Source of the DNA: JBDHTQ01 sp039808765
Lineage (GTDB): Bacteria > Pseudomonadota > Alphaproteobacteria > UBA2400
DNA length: 64,000 nucleotides
NCBI GenBank assembly: GCA_039808765.1
Contig: JBDHTQ010000002.1
Coordinates: 124,001 to 188,000, forward strand
Direction of reading: 5' to 3'
Positions 8,713 to 17,502 of this stretch are shown in pieces. Both the position numbers and the translations under genes were made by a program. Positions within the stretch are counted from its first letter, which is position 1; the number at the start of each line of letters is the position of its first letter. Below the pieces are notes generated by a model. It was not told where the DNA came from, ran no database searches, and saw only the letters and a program-made list of their open reading frames with translations.

Positions 8713-8798
8713 GATAGACTCCTTTTCTATTGCTAATAGTTCGACCTCTTGTAAGAGGCACTTTTGATGTGTTTGTCGGCAAGTCCGTCTGAAATGCA

Positions 8799-8823
8799 AA
8801 CGTTTGCGAGGGGCAATAGTTCC
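8799..8823 (-). promoter_or_regulatory. EcfG-type promoter (GGAAC-N16-CGTT)
   Basis: On the minus strand GGAAC (8823-8819) is followed after exactly 16 bases by CGTT (8802-8799), matching the alphaproteobacterial general-stress consensus. It points at the glycine-zipper lipoprotein gene. Confidence 0.75.
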
Positions 8824-9112
8824 ATGTTGTATTGCAAAGATTAAAACAAATTACGTCAACAACAAATTTAATCTAAATAAAAACAACAATTTGTCCTGTC
8901 GAGCATAATTCGCCGCGTATGCAGAAAATACACAAAAAAATAACTTATTGGAATCTAATAATCGTAATAACTTAGAAAATATCGCAGTTACAAAAATGAA
9001 ACAAAAAAAACCGACTTTGTTACAATTCTGACAATTTAAAGCAACGAAATAGGACCATTATAGCCCTTGTAGACGGAGCGTGGCTTCGTAAAAAAAGGCA
9101 AAGGAGATTAAA
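8824..9112. other. AT-rich intergenic region
   Basis: About 290 bases rich in A-runs between the divergent lipoprotein promoter and the 89-residue gene. AAGGAG just before 9113 is the ribosome binding site of the latter. I see no GGAAC promoter on the plus strand, no RNA gene and no repeat array. Confidence 0.4.
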
Positions 9113-9382
9113 ATGAATCTTGTTCCTACACTTATCTCGGGTGTAAGTCATCCTCTCATCAATTCTCTGTATGCGAAAAAAGTTGTCAATGAGTATGGAG
9201 AGCTTGAGCAGGTTTTGGTGGCAGAAACATCGATCGACTATTCTAATGTCATCAATCGTGTTCCTGAAGAAGAAGAGAGACTTTGGGAGGTCTTGAGCGA
9301 CTTGCCCGAAATTGGTCGTAAAGCTGAAAAGAAGGTTGGTCACTTTGATTCTTTTGAGATTCGGTATGCATCTCAGCAATAG
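9113..9382 (+). CDS. Small acidic protein of unknown function
   Basis: An 89-residue soluble protein with a good AAGGAG Shine-Dalgarno sequence. It is acidic and predicted helical in its second half (RVPEEEERLWEVLSDLPEIG). Because an ECF sigma factor lies about 1.1 kb away I checked it for the NepR anti-sigma motif (LRxxYxxxxxEPxPDRF) and did not find it. Function unknown. Confidence 0.55.
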   Translation: MNLVPTLISGVSHPLINSLYAKKVVNEYGELEQVLVAETSIDYSNVINRVPEEEERLWEVLSDLPEIGRKAEKKVGHFDSFEIRYASQQ

Positions 9383-9485
9383 CCTTGGCGGTGATGCTCA
9401 TGGTCGTTCATTAGGTTTCGGGTGTTACCCCGTGAGCGGCGTGACCAAATTTAAAGATGATTCTTAATAAGAGCCTGGCCAGACG

Positions 9486-10373
9486 TCAGGCTCTTTTATC
9501 TTGTCTATCACAGTACATATAACCGATGCCGCGCACGGTGCGTATGAGCATCGAGTCACCTCTGTCATCGTTAAGTTTTTTGCGAATTCTACTGACTTGA
9601 ATGTCAATCGCGCGATCAAACGGTAAAAAATCGACATCCTTGCCCTCGCGCGTTAAGTCGAACAAGCGTTCGCGGGTAAGAGCACGGTTTTTTGAAAGAA
9701 GAAGGCTTTCTAATAACCTGAATTCCCCCGTTGTAAAGTTAAGCGACTTACCGTGCTTATCGTACACCTGAAAGGTATTTCGGTCCAAAACCATGTTCTC
9801 TCCAAATGTAATTGTACCGGCATCGGTGTTATCCAATGCTGCAATTCCTGATTCTGCTGAAGTGTTCGTGATTTGCTCTGCTTCATTCGCATCAGAGGTA
9901 GCAAGTGCGAGAAGGGCGGGGGCTGATACATTTTCATACATAACAAGTTGATCATTGCTCAGGTTATCTTGTGAGATATGATTGGGGTTTACGGGCATGC
10001 CGTTCCGTCGCCGTCTTAAAACTGCTTTGATACGTGCTGTCATTTCGCGTAGATCAAATGGTTTCGTCAGATAGTCGTCTGCACCCAGTTCAATCCCGAT
10101 GATTCTCTCGGTTGTGTCTGTCTTACCGCTTACGATGATCACCGAAACATCTGAAATAGCGCGCAGTTGCGTTAAAATCTCAAATCCACTGGCGTCCGGC
10201 AACGTAAGATCCAAGAGAATGACATCAACTTTATTGCTCTTCAGTATTTCTGCCATTTCGGCGCGACTTCCAGCCGTATAGACACGCTGACACCCTTCAT
10301 TTTCGAGGTACTGTTCGACCACGGTTTGAAGAGAAATATCATCATCAACGTACAAGATGCTGGCTTGATTCAT
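9486..10373 (-). CDS. OmpR-family response regulator with long linker
   Basis: A 295-residue regulator. The receiver domain (about 5-120) has the acidic pair in ILYVDDD, the phospho-acceptor Asp in VILLDLTLPDASG, and the conserved Lys in YLTKPFDLRE. The C-terminal winged helix (about 205-290) includes FTTGEFRLLESLLLSKNRALTR and the terminal IRTVRGIGYMY. Between them lies an unusually long, Ala/Asn/Thr-rich linker of about 75 residues instead of the usual 10-20. The ATG at 10373 is chosen because it directly precedes the receiver domain. The gene is divergent from the ECF sigma gene; the hybrid kinase 1.1 kb away may be its partner, which is inference. Confidence 0.85.
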   Translation of the reverse strand: MNQASILYVDDDISLQTVVEQYLENEGCQRVYTAGSRAEMAEILKSNKVDVILLDLTLPDASGFEILTQLRAISDVSVIIVSGKTDTTERIIGIELGADDYLTKPFDLREMTARIKAVLRRRRNGMPVNPNHISQDNLSNDQLVMYENVSAPALLALATSDANEAEQITNTSAESGIAALDNTDAGTITFGENMVLDRNTFQVYDKHGKSLNFTTGEFRLLESLLLSKNRALTRERLFDLTREGKDVDFLPFDRAIDIQVSRIRKKLNDDRGDSMLIRTVRGIGYMYCDRQDKRA

Positions 10374-10530
10374 GATGCTTACCCATAGCACATATAATTC
10401 GTACAAAACAGATACAATTATTTTTCATAAATATTACACCTACGAAATATTGAACATACAAACAATTCCTATCTTCTCCTCGTGTGAAACAGGAAAAGCA
10501 TCACAAGATGCGCCCTTAAAGGAGATACAA

Positions 10531-11013
10531 ATGCTTACACATCAAGATTTACTTGTTCATGCTCCACGCCTTCGTAATTTTTCATTGAAACTTACAGGCA
10601 ATCGCATGGATAGCGAAGATTTGTTCCAATCAACAATTGAGCGTGCATTGGCTAAGGGCCATCTTTTTCAGGAAGGGACGAACCTTTTTAGTTGGTCAAG
10701 CCGGATTATGTACAACCTTTTTATTTCGCAAAAACGCCGTATTGATTTGTGCGGTACTTCTACGGACGAAGTTTGTGAAGACGTTTTTTCGATCGAACCG
10801 AACCAGCTCGAACGGTTAGAGCTAAAAGCGGTACTGTCTTCGATCGATGAGCTTCCACAAGCACAAAAAGATGTGCTGTTTTTAATCTGTCAGCAGGGCA
10901 TGTCTTATGAGGCTGCAGCCAAAAAACTTGGTGTTCCAGCCGGTACAGTCCGTTCGCGCCTTTTTCGTGCACGAGAAGCGTTATCTAAAAAACTTTACAG
11001 CCACGCGTGTTAA
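10531..11013 (+). CDS. ECF RNA polymerase sigma factor, EcfG-like
   Basis: A 160-residue group 4 sigma factor. Region 2 (about 5-70) includes DSEDLFQSTIERAL and FSWSSRIMYNLFISQKRR. Region 4 (about 105-155) includes LPQAQKDVLFLICQQGMSYEAAA and VPAGTVRSRLFRARE. The start is fixed by AAAGGAG seven bases upstream. The GGAAC-type promoters found 2 kb to the left and up to 7 kb to the right make an EcfG-type identity attractive, but no NepR or PhyR gene lies beside it, as would be usual. It is divergent from the OmpR-type regulator and followed by the DUF1328 gene. Confidence 0.85.
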   Translation: MLTHQDLLVHAPRLRNFSLKLTGNRMDSEDLFQSTIERALAKGHLFQEGTNLFSWSSRIMYNLFISQKRRIDLCGTSTDEVCEDVFSIEPNQLERLELKAVLSSIDELPQAQKDVLFLICQQGMSYEAAAKKLGVPAGTVRSRLFRAREALSKKLYSHAC

Positions 11014-11018
11014 CAAAG

Positions 11019-11043
11019 GGAACTTTTTGCCTGTTCGCTTGTT
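11019..11043 (+). promoter_or_regulatory. Weaker EcfG-type promoter (GGAAC-N16-TGTT)
   Basis: GGAAC at 11019-11023 is followed after 16 bases by TGTT (one mismatch to CGTT). It lies immediately after the sigma-factor stop codon and 31 bases before the DUF1328 gene, which it would drive separately from the sigma gene. Confidence 0.45.
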
Positions 11044-11073
11044 TGATCTTTAGACAAGAAAAGGAGAGCAATT

Positions 11074-11253
11074 ATGTTACAATGGGCTATTACTTTCTTA
11101 GTGATTGCGCTGATTGCAGCAATTCTCGGTTTTACCGGAATCGCTGGTCTATCTGTCGATATCGCAAAACTCATTTTTGTCGTTGCAATTGTGCTGTTTC
11201 TTATTTCTGCACTGGCGCATATTATACGTGGTCGCGCGCCGCCGACGATTTAG
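11074..11253 (+). CDS. DUF1328 (YtjA-like) small membrane protein
   Basis: A 59-residue protein of two membrane helices joined by a short Gly/Ala-rich turn (ILGFTGIAGLSVDIAKLIF), ending in IIRGRAPPTI. This layout is characteristic of the DUF1328/YtjA family, whose members are often controlled by general stress sigma factors in alphaproteobacteria. AAAGGAGAGC precedes the ATG. Its position directly after the ECF sigma factor, with an EcfG-like promoter between, supports a stress role. Confidence 0.85.
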   Translation: MLQWAITFLVIALIAAILGFTGIAGLSVDIAKLIFVVAIVLFLISALAHIIRGRAPPTI

Positions 11254-11302
11254 ATGAGATAAGCCGTTTGGGTGACTGTGATGTCGCTCAACAGAATTGA
11301 AT

Positions 11303-11334
11303 AGAATTACCCCGCTGCAAGGTGGGGTAATTCT
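11303..11334 (+). terminator. Hairpin, likely terminator
   Basis: AGAATTACCCC and GGGGTAATTCT form a perfect 11-bp stem around a 10-base loop, 50 bases after the DUF1328 stop codon. The following T-run is poor, so termination may be incomplete. Confidence 0.55.
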
Positions 11335-11446
11335 GTTGGATGATTTGAACTTCAGTATTGGTCAAGTTCCACTTAATGTAATAGGATTTGCCAAGTCTCA
11401 ATGAATTGATTAGGCTCAGTGTATTGAGATTAATTTTGGGGTTGCA

Positions 11447-13702
11447 ATGAAAAAGGATATTATAAAGAATCTACTCTTTTTCACATTTCTTCTCGTTGTA
11501 ATATTGGGTTGGTTCATCAGTTTTTTTCTGCAAGGGCGGGAGAGTTTATCGCTGGCCGACCGTGAAATTATGGGTAGTTATGAAATTTTAAATGCAGCAC
11601 AAATCCTTTCGAATAAACCTTATGGGGTTTTGGCTACATCCCGGAGCTATTTTTTAACCCATGATCCATCATTTCTTGATGATTATCGCAAGGAAAAAGC
11701 AGAATTATTTAAGCAGATGGCAACACTTACTCATCTGGTTAAGCGAGATCCATCTTTGATGGAGTCGATCGATTTAATACAATCAGATTTAGGTCGTTTC
11801 ATCCTAATTCTTGAGGGATCAAGAATCCCGCTCGAAGGTGAATCCCTTTCAACCGTGTTGAACGACGATACGGATAAAATTGAAACATCTCGGCAAGTGC
11901 TCGAAGAGAGAATCAATGATTTTATCACGCGTGTTCAACACATTATCGGCCAACATCAGATTGAGATGGTTGGTGCGCGCAATACATATTATTTTAACTT
12001 GGTTATTTTTGGTCTTCTTGGCGGGGGATTGCTGATTGCATTTAATGGTTTTCTTTTTTATGCACAATTCAAACGACTACAAGCTGAAGAGATGTTACGT
12101 ACTTCAGCGCGTCGATTTGAATTGGCTATAACTGGATCAAGTGATGGTATTTTTGATTTAAATGCGGCTGAGCAGCGTATTTATTATACCCGCCAGTTTT
12201 ATGATATTTTGGGATTGCCTGAATCAAGTGAGGGGATTCTTATCCATGATTTAATACGGTTGGTGCATCCTGATGATCAAGAAGCGTTTAGTGCGCGTTT
12301 GCAAGCCAGCCTTAATAACCAGACATCGGAATATGCAGATACGTATCGTTTGCAACATTCTGAAGGCCGTTGGATTTGGGTGAACTCGCGGGGGCGCGTG
12401 ATTCGTGATCGCCGCAATCGGGTGGAACGTATTGTCGGGGGAACAAGTGACATCACCTACATGCGTATTTATCAAGAAAAAGTTGAAGCTGAAAAAGAAG
12501 CAGCCCTACGGGCTGATAAAGCTAAAAGTGCTTTTCTCGCCCACATTAGTCATGAGATCCGTACGCCCTTGACGGCAATCGTTGGGGTTGCGGATATCAT
12601 GAAAGCCAAGCAAGATAATTTAACGGATAAACAGAAAAAACTCGTTGATGTTTTGCGTGTGAGTGCCATTTCCTTGCGTGAATTGTTGACAGGTATCTTG
12701 GATTTTTCAAGGATTGAAAGCGGCGCACTCATTCTCGATGAGCGTAAAGTTAATTTGATTGAGTTGATAAAGGAGGTCGAATCAATTGCCTCGGTTAGTG
12801 CGCAAGAAAAACGTCTAAAACTGATCACAAACCTTGATGAAATTAAGGGAATCACAGCTTGGCTCGACCCCGTAAGATTAAGGCAAATTCTGGTCAATTT
12901 GGTGGGAAACGCTGTCAAATTTACCCCGACCGGTGTGGTCGAACTACGTGCTAATGTTACCATGCTCAGCGGAACACAATTTATCAAGATTGATGTTAAA
13001 GATACCGGAATTGGTATTTCTGATGATCAATTGGAAACGATTTTTGAGCGATTTGTACAAGCCAATTCTGATATTGGTACACGCTTCGGTGGCACGGGAT
13101 TGGGATTAAGCATCTCACGTGATCTGGCCCAGCTTATGGGCGGGTCAATTAAAGTAGAAAGTAAAGTGGGAGAGGGAAGCACCTTCACATTGTTTCTTCC
13201 ATTGCTTCATGCTCCTGATGATAATTCAGCAGCGCATGAAAAAGAATTAGCGAACAAAATTATGGTCAACAAAAAAATGGAAGACAAACATCGTGATCGT
13301 TTGCGCGCTCTCGCAGCAGGAGAAAAAAGAGTTCTTTTGGCAGAAGACTATGAGGGCAACATCATTATCATTTCATCGCTTTTAGAAGAAGCAGGACTTG
13401 TTTGTGATGTCGCGCACGATGGATTAGAGGCTATCGAAAAGTGGAATCAACGTCATTATGATGTCGTGCTGATGGATATAAAAATGCCAAAGATGGATGG
13501 TTTTACTGCAGCAACAGAAATACGCCGACTAGAGGTAGAAGAGGGAGTTGCGCGTACACCAATCATTTGCATGACAGCGCACGCCATGTTGACAACACAA
13601 GAAAAACACGAAGAAGCAGGCATGGATGGTTTTTTATCAAAGCCTGTGACAGCCGAGGAGTTGCTTAGCGCTCTGGAAAAAGTAATGAATATTTATGCTT
13701 GA
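11447..13702 (+). CDS. Hybrid sensor histidine kinase (CHASE3-like, PAS, HisKA, HATPase, REC)
   Basis: A 751-residue inner-membrane kinase. Two membrane helices (about 7-28 and 183-206) bracket a periplasmic helical domain of CHASE3 type (35-178). A PAS domain (about 220-338) with WIWVNSRGRVIRD is followed by a HisKA domain with the phosphorylated His369 in FLAHISHEIRTPL. The ATPase domain has its N-box at NLVGNAVKFT (484-493), DTGIGIS and GGTGLGLS. A C-terminal receiver (about 628-748) carries the acceptor Asp677 in VVLMDIKMPKMDG. With an internal receiver and no histidine phosphotransfer domain, the signal may pass to a separate HPt or act back on the kinase. Its target is unknown. Confidence 0.9.
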   Translation: MKKDIIKNLLFFTFLLVVILGWFISFFLQGRESLSLADREIMGSYEILNAAQILSNKPYGVLATSRSYFLTHDPSFLDDYRKEKAELFKQMATLTHLVKRDPSLMESIDLIQSDLGRFILILEGSRIPLEGESLSTVLNDDTDKIETSRQVLEERINDFITRVQHIIGQHQIEMVGARNTYYFNLVIFGLLGGGLLIAFNGFLFYAQFKRLQAEEMLRTSARRFELAITGSSDGIFDLNAAEQRIYYTRQFYDILGLPESSEGILIHDLIRLVHPDDQEAFSARLQASLNNQTSEYADTYRLQHSEGRWIWVNSRGRVIRDRRNRVERIVGGTSDITYMRIYQEKVEAEKEAALRADKAKSAFLAHISHEIRTPLTAIVGVADIMKAKQDNLTDKQKKLVDVLRVSAISLRELLTGILDFSRIESGALILDERKVNLIELIKEVESIASVSAQEKRLKLITNLDEIKGITAWLDPVRLRQILVNLVGNAVKFTPTGVVELRANVTMLSGTQFIKIDVKDTGIGISDDQLETIFERFVQANSDIGTRFGGTGLGLSISRDLAQLMGGSIKVESKVGEGSTFTLFLPLLHAPDDNSAAHEKELANKIMVNKKMEDKHRDRLRALAAGEKRVLLAEDYEGNIIIISSLLEEAGLVCDVAHDGLEAIEKWNQRHYDVVLMDIKMPKMDGFTAATEIRRLEVEEGVARTPIICMTAHAMLTTQEKHEEAGMDGFLSKPVTAEELLSALEKVMNIYA

Positions 13703-13726
13703 AAAGTGTTTCTCGTAGCTTTTTTG

Positions 13727-13754
13727 TTGATCACGCATGTTTTTTCTGTATAAA
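13727..13754 (+). promoter_or_regulatory. Possible sigma70 promoter
   Basis: TTGATC and TATAAA are separated by 16 bases, about 165 bases before the glutamate-cysteine-ligase-like gene. Matched by eye; the leader is long. Confidence 0.35.
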
Positions 13755-13917
13755 TTGCCACATGACTTTTCTACCTCTGTTTTCTTTACTTAAAAAGTTT
13801 ACCGGCAGCGCTGCGCGTTGGGCTTAGCCCTACTTTTCTCTTTTTCATCACCTACATTGTTAGAGCTTTTACGTGTTGTGAATGCTTGTCGATACTTGAT
13901 TAAAAGGCTTAAAAAAC

Positions 13918-15240
13918 ATGACTACTCTCAATGCGCCTCATGATACCGTCTACGTGAATAAGGAAGAACTACGTCGTTCCTTTAGTGGTTCAGGATCTTC
14001 GACCCCACGAAGGATTGGTGTGGAAGGTGAATTTTTTATTGTTGAACCAGACACGTTAAAATTTGTTGCACCTGATGTGATTGCCTCAATTGTAGAAACG
14101 ATGTCAACGCACGGCTATAACTTACAAACAGAGGCCTGTAGTGTTGTCGAAATAAATTCTCCACCATTTAGACTCAGTGATGAAATGGATTTGCTTTATG
14201 CATTTTGCGACGCGGCTGAGCAAAAGCTTGGGTGCATTGTGGATACAGCTGGGTTTCATATTCTTCCGACGTCGGTTCACCCCTTTCAAAGTTTAAAACA
14301 TGCACTTGATGTGGTTGTTGATCGACCCCGTGTGCATGACATGATTCGTGCTATGAAAAATCTCCCTCATAATGCTTTGCTGGTGGGATTAATGACAGCG
14401 AGTGCGCAAGTCAGCACGGATTATGGGGACGCCGAAGACTTATATAAAATTCTCCATCGCGGCTATGCTTTATCTCCCCTTCTTATCTCTCTGTTTGCTA
14501 CGGATACAGGCCGTTTGAAAGGGGTGAGAGTGTCACAACATATTCGTACGACTTTGTATCAGGCATATGGAGAAAATGCGCATGGCATTCCATCTTATCT
14601 TGCTCACTGTTACGATGGCGAACAATTAATTCAACAGCATCTGCGCGCCATCGGCGACACGAAAATGCTTTATTACTTTGATAAAGAAGGAAATGTGGTT
14701 GTTCCCCACAGCCAAAGCGCCATGCAAACATTTAATGAGCTATGTGAGCATGGCTTGGGAACAAATGCTAACCACGAAGCTGCAGAAAGTTTTAATTTTC
14801 CTGATATTAAATTCAAACCCTTGCCCGATGGTAAACGGCGTATTGAGTTCCGCTTGCCTGATACCGGACCAGGGCATATGAAGATGGCAGCGGCGGTCAT
14901 TTCTGCCTTGGTCTGCCAGCCTGAAACTGCTTCGGCGTTTGATCAATTACTGCAACATTTCGGTTTCAAGGGAACATTTGGTGATGATTTAAATCTTATG
15001 GTCAAAAATCGGAGTGCAGCAATACAATTTCCCGGTTGTTGGGATATACCATTTGGCAATGGACTTATGAATCAGCTTTGTGAATCCATAAAACATGAAA
15101 TTCTTCCAATAATTAATCCTGAAAGTAAAACAAGTGTTTTAATATCAAGCTTGTTACGTAATCGTGCTCTAACATTATCCTATCGGCAACTGGATAATGC
15201 AAGATTGCACGCTGCGCTTAAAAAACCTAATTGCTGTTAG
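13918..15240 (+). CDS. Glutamate-cysteine ligase-like carboxylate-amine ligase
   Basis: A 440-residue protein of the GCS2-type glutamate-cysteine ligase fold. The ATP/Mg-binding start is RIGVEGEFFIV (residues 32-42), followed by the substrate-region motif FHILPTSVHPF near 120 and KRRIEFRLPDTGPGH near 305. Enzymes of this fold join glutamate to cysteine or a related amine, the first step of glutathione or similar thiol synthesis. Neither gshB nor ergothioneine genes are adjacent, so the exact product cannot be fixed from context. A 205-base leader separates it from the hybrid kinase, so it probably has its own promoter. Confidence 0.7.
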   Translation: MTTLNAPHDTVYVNKEELRRSFSGSGSSTPRRIGVEGEFFIVEPDTLKFVAPDVIASIVETMSTHGYNLQTEACSVVEINSPPFRLSDEMDLLYAFCDAAEQKLGCIVDTAGFHILPTSVHPFQSLKHALDVVVDRPRVHDMIRAMKNLPHNALLVGLMTASAQVSTDYGDAEDLYKILHRGYALSPLLISLFATDTGRLKGVRVSQHIRTTLYQAYGENAHGIPSYLAHCYDGEQLIQQHLRAIGDTKMLYYFDKEGNVVVPHSQSAMQTFNELCEHGLGTNANHEAAESFNFPDIKFKPLPDGKRRIEFRLPDTGPGHMKMAAAVISALVCQPETASAFDQLLQHFGFKGTFGDDLNLMVKNRSAAIQFPGCWDIPFGNGLMNQLCESIKHEILPIINPESKTSVLISSLLRNRALTLSYRQLDNARLHAALKKPNCC

Positions 15241-15352
15241 CTTTTAGAGCTTAATTCCCAAAGCTAGACTTGCTTTATTTTATATTTTTGACGCAAAAAC
15301 GTCGTCAAGAAGGGCAGCTATGTTTCTATCTTCTCGGAACTTTTTCTCGCAC

Positions 15353-15388
15353 GAAAAAAAAGGGCAGCTTGTAGCTACCCTTTTTTAT
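15353..15388. terminator. Bidirectional terminator
   Basis: AAGGGCAGC and GCTACCCTT form a stem with a short loop, flanked by an A-run on the left and a T-run on the right. It serves the ligase gene (plus) and the OmpA-like gene (minus). Confidence 0.75.
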
Positions 15389-15406
15389 AACTGACGAAAG
15401 TTGCTT

Positions 15407-16054
15407 TTACTTCGTTGTTTTTGCAGGAACCATAACTTCATGAGTGCGGGTTACATCTTTTGTGTAAACCAGTTCCAGTTCAACGCGACGATCGGGGCTT
15501 AAGCAGGCAATCTGCTGGGCTTTCGGCACATTGGTTGGGCATGAAGTAACAGGGTGAGATTCTCCCAGTGCGCGAACGTCAGCAACATTCACGTTCAGGT
15601 AACCGCTCTTTACAAGGAAATTCTTGACTGTTTCAGCGCGGTGAGCAGAGAGTTTTTCGTTGTAATCGGTTTTACCGATGCGGTCGGCATAGCCGACAAT
15701 GGTTGCGCTTTGAACGTCTTTAGCTTGACCCAAGCGGTGAGCAACTCCTTCCAGCTTCTTCTGAGCAGCAGGGGTAAGGGTCGATTTGTTGAACTCAAAA
15801 TAAACAACTTTCTCATCATCGGTCAAAACGGTGTGGGTTGTTTGAACTGTGGCTGTTGTCATTTCCGGGGATTGAGCGCATTCATCGGTCATGCTTGTTG
15901 CATTTGAGCGAACGCAAGAATTGTTGCCAATCGCGCGTACAACATCGCCCGATGTATCACGAACGACGAGCTTCTGGGTGTCTTCGGCACGAGCGGCGAC
16001 ACCGGAAAGCAAAACCAGAGCCAGTGTTGCTGGTGCTAAAAATATCTTTTTCAT
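15407..16054 (-). CDS. OmpA-family peptidoglycan-binding protein
   Basis: A 215-residue exported protein with a signal peptide (cleavage near ARA-ED, residue 23), a 65-residue linker region and a C-terminal OmpA/MotB-like domain (about 90-205). That domain shows VVYFEFNKSTLTPAAQKKL, IVGYADRIG and SAHRAETVKNFL, ending in LSPDRRVELELV; such domains bind peptidoglycan diaminopimelate. There is no beta-barrel and no lipobox, so it is probably a soluble periplasmic, wall-associated protein. An EcfG-type promoter and a 5'-UTR hairpin precede it, suggesting stress induction. Confidence 0.9.
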   Translation of the reverse strand: MKKIFLAPATLALVLLSGVAARAEDTQKLVVRDTSGDVVRAIGNNSCVRSNATSMTDECAQSPEMTTATVQTTHTVLTDDEKVVYFEFNKSTLTPAAQKKLEGVAHRLGQAKDVQSATIVGYADRIGKTDYNEKLSAHRAETVKNFLVKSGYLNVNVADVRALGESHPVTSCPTNVPKAQQIACLSPDRRVELELVYTKDVTRTHEVMVPAKTTK

Positions 16055-16073
16055 TGGTCTTCTCCTTATTGCT

Positions 16074-16092
16074 GTGCATTTTGCAAATGCAC
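16074..16092 (-). promoter_or_regulatory. 5'-UTR hairpin of the OmpA-like gene
   Basis: GTGCATTT and AAATGCAC form an 8-bp perfect stem with a 3-base loop, between the EcfG-type -10 and the start codon. It could stabilise the mRNA or be a protein-binding site. Confidence 0.45.
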
Positions 16093-16110
16093 ACTTGAAA
16101 CACTCAATAC

Positions 16111-16136
16111 AACGTCAGGTCAGGAAATTTAGTTCC
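16111..16136 (-). promoter_or_regulatory. EcfG-type promoter (GGAAC-N17-CGTT)
   Basis: GGAAC (16136-16132) and CGTT (16114-16111) on the minus strand are separated by 17 bases, 57-82 bases before the OmpA-like start codon. Confidence 0.75.
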
Positions 16137-16178
16137 CTAAGGCGCTGATTTATCGGTTAACATGCCCTAAAAAAAGAA

Positions 16179-16208
16179 CAGGGCACAGTCCCAATTCGGT
16201 GTGCCCTG
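16179..16208 (-). terminator. Terminator after csbD-like gene
   Basis: CAGGGCACA pairs with TGTGCCCTG (9 bp, 12-base loop). On the minus strand it is followed by TGTTCTTTTTTT, a good intrinsic terminator for the PRC-barrel/CsbD operon; the plus side is also T-rich. Confidence 0.75.
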
Positions 16209-16291
16209 ACTTTTCTTTTTAAAGTGTGGCTGATGTGCCAGACTCTTAGAGAGAAAATATCTTAAGATATTACTCTTAAAGCATTTTCTTT

Positions 16292-16513
16292 TTACGACGC
16301 TTTTTTGTTCAACGTGCGGCGGATTTCTTCCCATTCAGCGACTTGCTTTTCAGCTTCATCGCGTTGAATGCCATAAGCTTCCTGAATTTTACCAACGAGA
16401 ATCTTGCGATTTCCATTGATTTCAGTGAGATGCTTGTCGGTGAATTTGCCCCACCGACGCTGAATTTCACCTTTTAATTGTTCCCATTTCCCTTCAATGA
16501 TGTCTGTATTCAT
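16292..16513 (-). CDS. CsbD family stress protein
   Basis: A 73-residue, highly charged helical protein with the CsbD signature: IEGKWEQLKGEIQRRWGKFTD at the start, then LVGKIQEAYGIQRDEAEKQV. CsbD proteins are abundant general-stress proteins of unknown biochemical role. It starts 31 bases after the PRC-barrel gene on the same strand, so both likely share the EcfG-type promoter at 17503-17527. Confidence 0.9.
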   Translation of the reverse strand: MNTDIIEGKWEQLKGEIQRRWGKFTDKHLTEINGNRKILVGKIQEAYGIQRDEAEKQVAEWEEIRRTLNKKAS

Positions 16514-16544
16514 GGTGTTATCCTTTCTGATGTTTGAGTGTTGA

Positions 16545-17423
16545 TTAGTTGATGTTTTTCTTGAAGTTTTCGAATTTCGCGGTCAACGTTGGACTAAAAC
16601 GAACATTGGTGGTGTCATCATCAGCTTTAATCTCAGTAAGCTGATTATAGTTCACTGCGAAGAGATGTCCTCCCATGCCCAGGGTTTGGCCGTAGGAAGC
16701 AACAACCGAGGCTGCCTTTCCGTTTACAAAGGTGATGTCTTCGATATTGGCGACAGTTTTTCCGGCTGTGTCTATAACATCTCCGTCAAGAAGATACTTT
16801 ACACTTGTTTCATCGGGTGCGAGGGTAACGAGGCTGTCACCCTTGGTTGTGGGATCATATGAAAAGGGTGTCATTTGTTTGATTGTCGCTTCAGACAACG
16901 GCACAATTACATCACCTTTCGGATCGTGTTTATAGAGGAGGTTATAGTCAACCGCCACCAGCTTGTCGCCAATGCCCATAATGCCGCCATTTGACAAAAT
17001 AACCTTCGAAACGTTACCGTTTTTATCAATGATAACATCATCGACAGTGGCTACATTTTCATTGTTATAACTCACAACATTTTGCCCGATAAAGGTTTTT
17101 GCTGAAGCTTGGCCTTCAAGTTGTGTTTCCGGGTAAGCGCCATTTACGTCCGGTTCTTTGTCAGAAACGAGATCGCTGATCTTTTGAGCTGCACTTTTCA
17201 TGGCTGCTCCTGTTGCATCAGCAGCATCGGAGACGGCTTCTTTTGTTTCTTCCATGCCATTTTCAAAGCGTTGACTTAACGTTGGATTGGCGGGGGCATC
17301 ACTGCCATGCTCAATAGCGCCCGACGTGGACGTTTGCACTGAGGTGTTTGTGCTTTCGGCAAAAGCAGGCGCGCAGACTAAAACTGTCGCAAGGGCTGTT
17401 GCGGTTAATGTTGTGAGTTTCAT
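16545..17423 (-). CDS. Exported PRC-barrel domain protein
   Basis: A 292-residue protein with a signal peptide (cleavage near AFA-ES), an Ala-rich amphipathic helical stretch (about 40-80) and two tandem PRC-barrel-like domains: about 100-180 (AKTFIGQNVVSYNNENVATVDD, VSKVILSNGG) and about 205-280 (LLDGDVIDTAGKTVANIEDI, AASVVASYGQ). PRC-barrel proteins in alphaproteobacterial envelopes are often general-stress induced. AAGGAG lies seven bases before the ATG at 17423, so I prefer it to the ATG two codons earlier. It is first in an operon with the CsbD gene. Confidence 0.85.
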   Translation of the reverse strand: MKLTTLTATALATVLVCAPAFAESTNTSVQTSTSGAIEHGSDAPANPTLSQRFENGMEETKEAVSDAADATGAAMKSAAQKISDLVSDKEPDVNGAYPETQLEGQASAKTFIGQNVVSYNNENVATVDDVIIDKNGNVSKVILSNGGIMGIGDKLVAVDYNLLYKHDPKGDVIVPLSEATIKQMTPFSYDPTTKGDSLVTLAPDETSVKYLLDGDVIDTAGKTVANIEDITFVNGKAASVVASYGQTLGMGGHLFAVNYNQLTEIKADDDTTNVRFSPTLTAKFENFKKNIN

Positions 17424-17502
17424 GATCATACTCCTTAATAATACAAGGCCTCATGGCCACGGTCCCTTAATGGGTTTGTTCGATGGCTCGAACTACTAAC
17501 CA

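Noticed and set aside
9113..9382. NepR anti-sigma factor
   Set aside because: The LRxxYxxxxxEPxPDRF motif is absent despite the nearby ECF sigma gene.
13762..13827. 21-codon frame just downstream of a promoter-like sequence
   Set aside because: No ribosome binding site, and the start is only about eight bases from the predicted -10.
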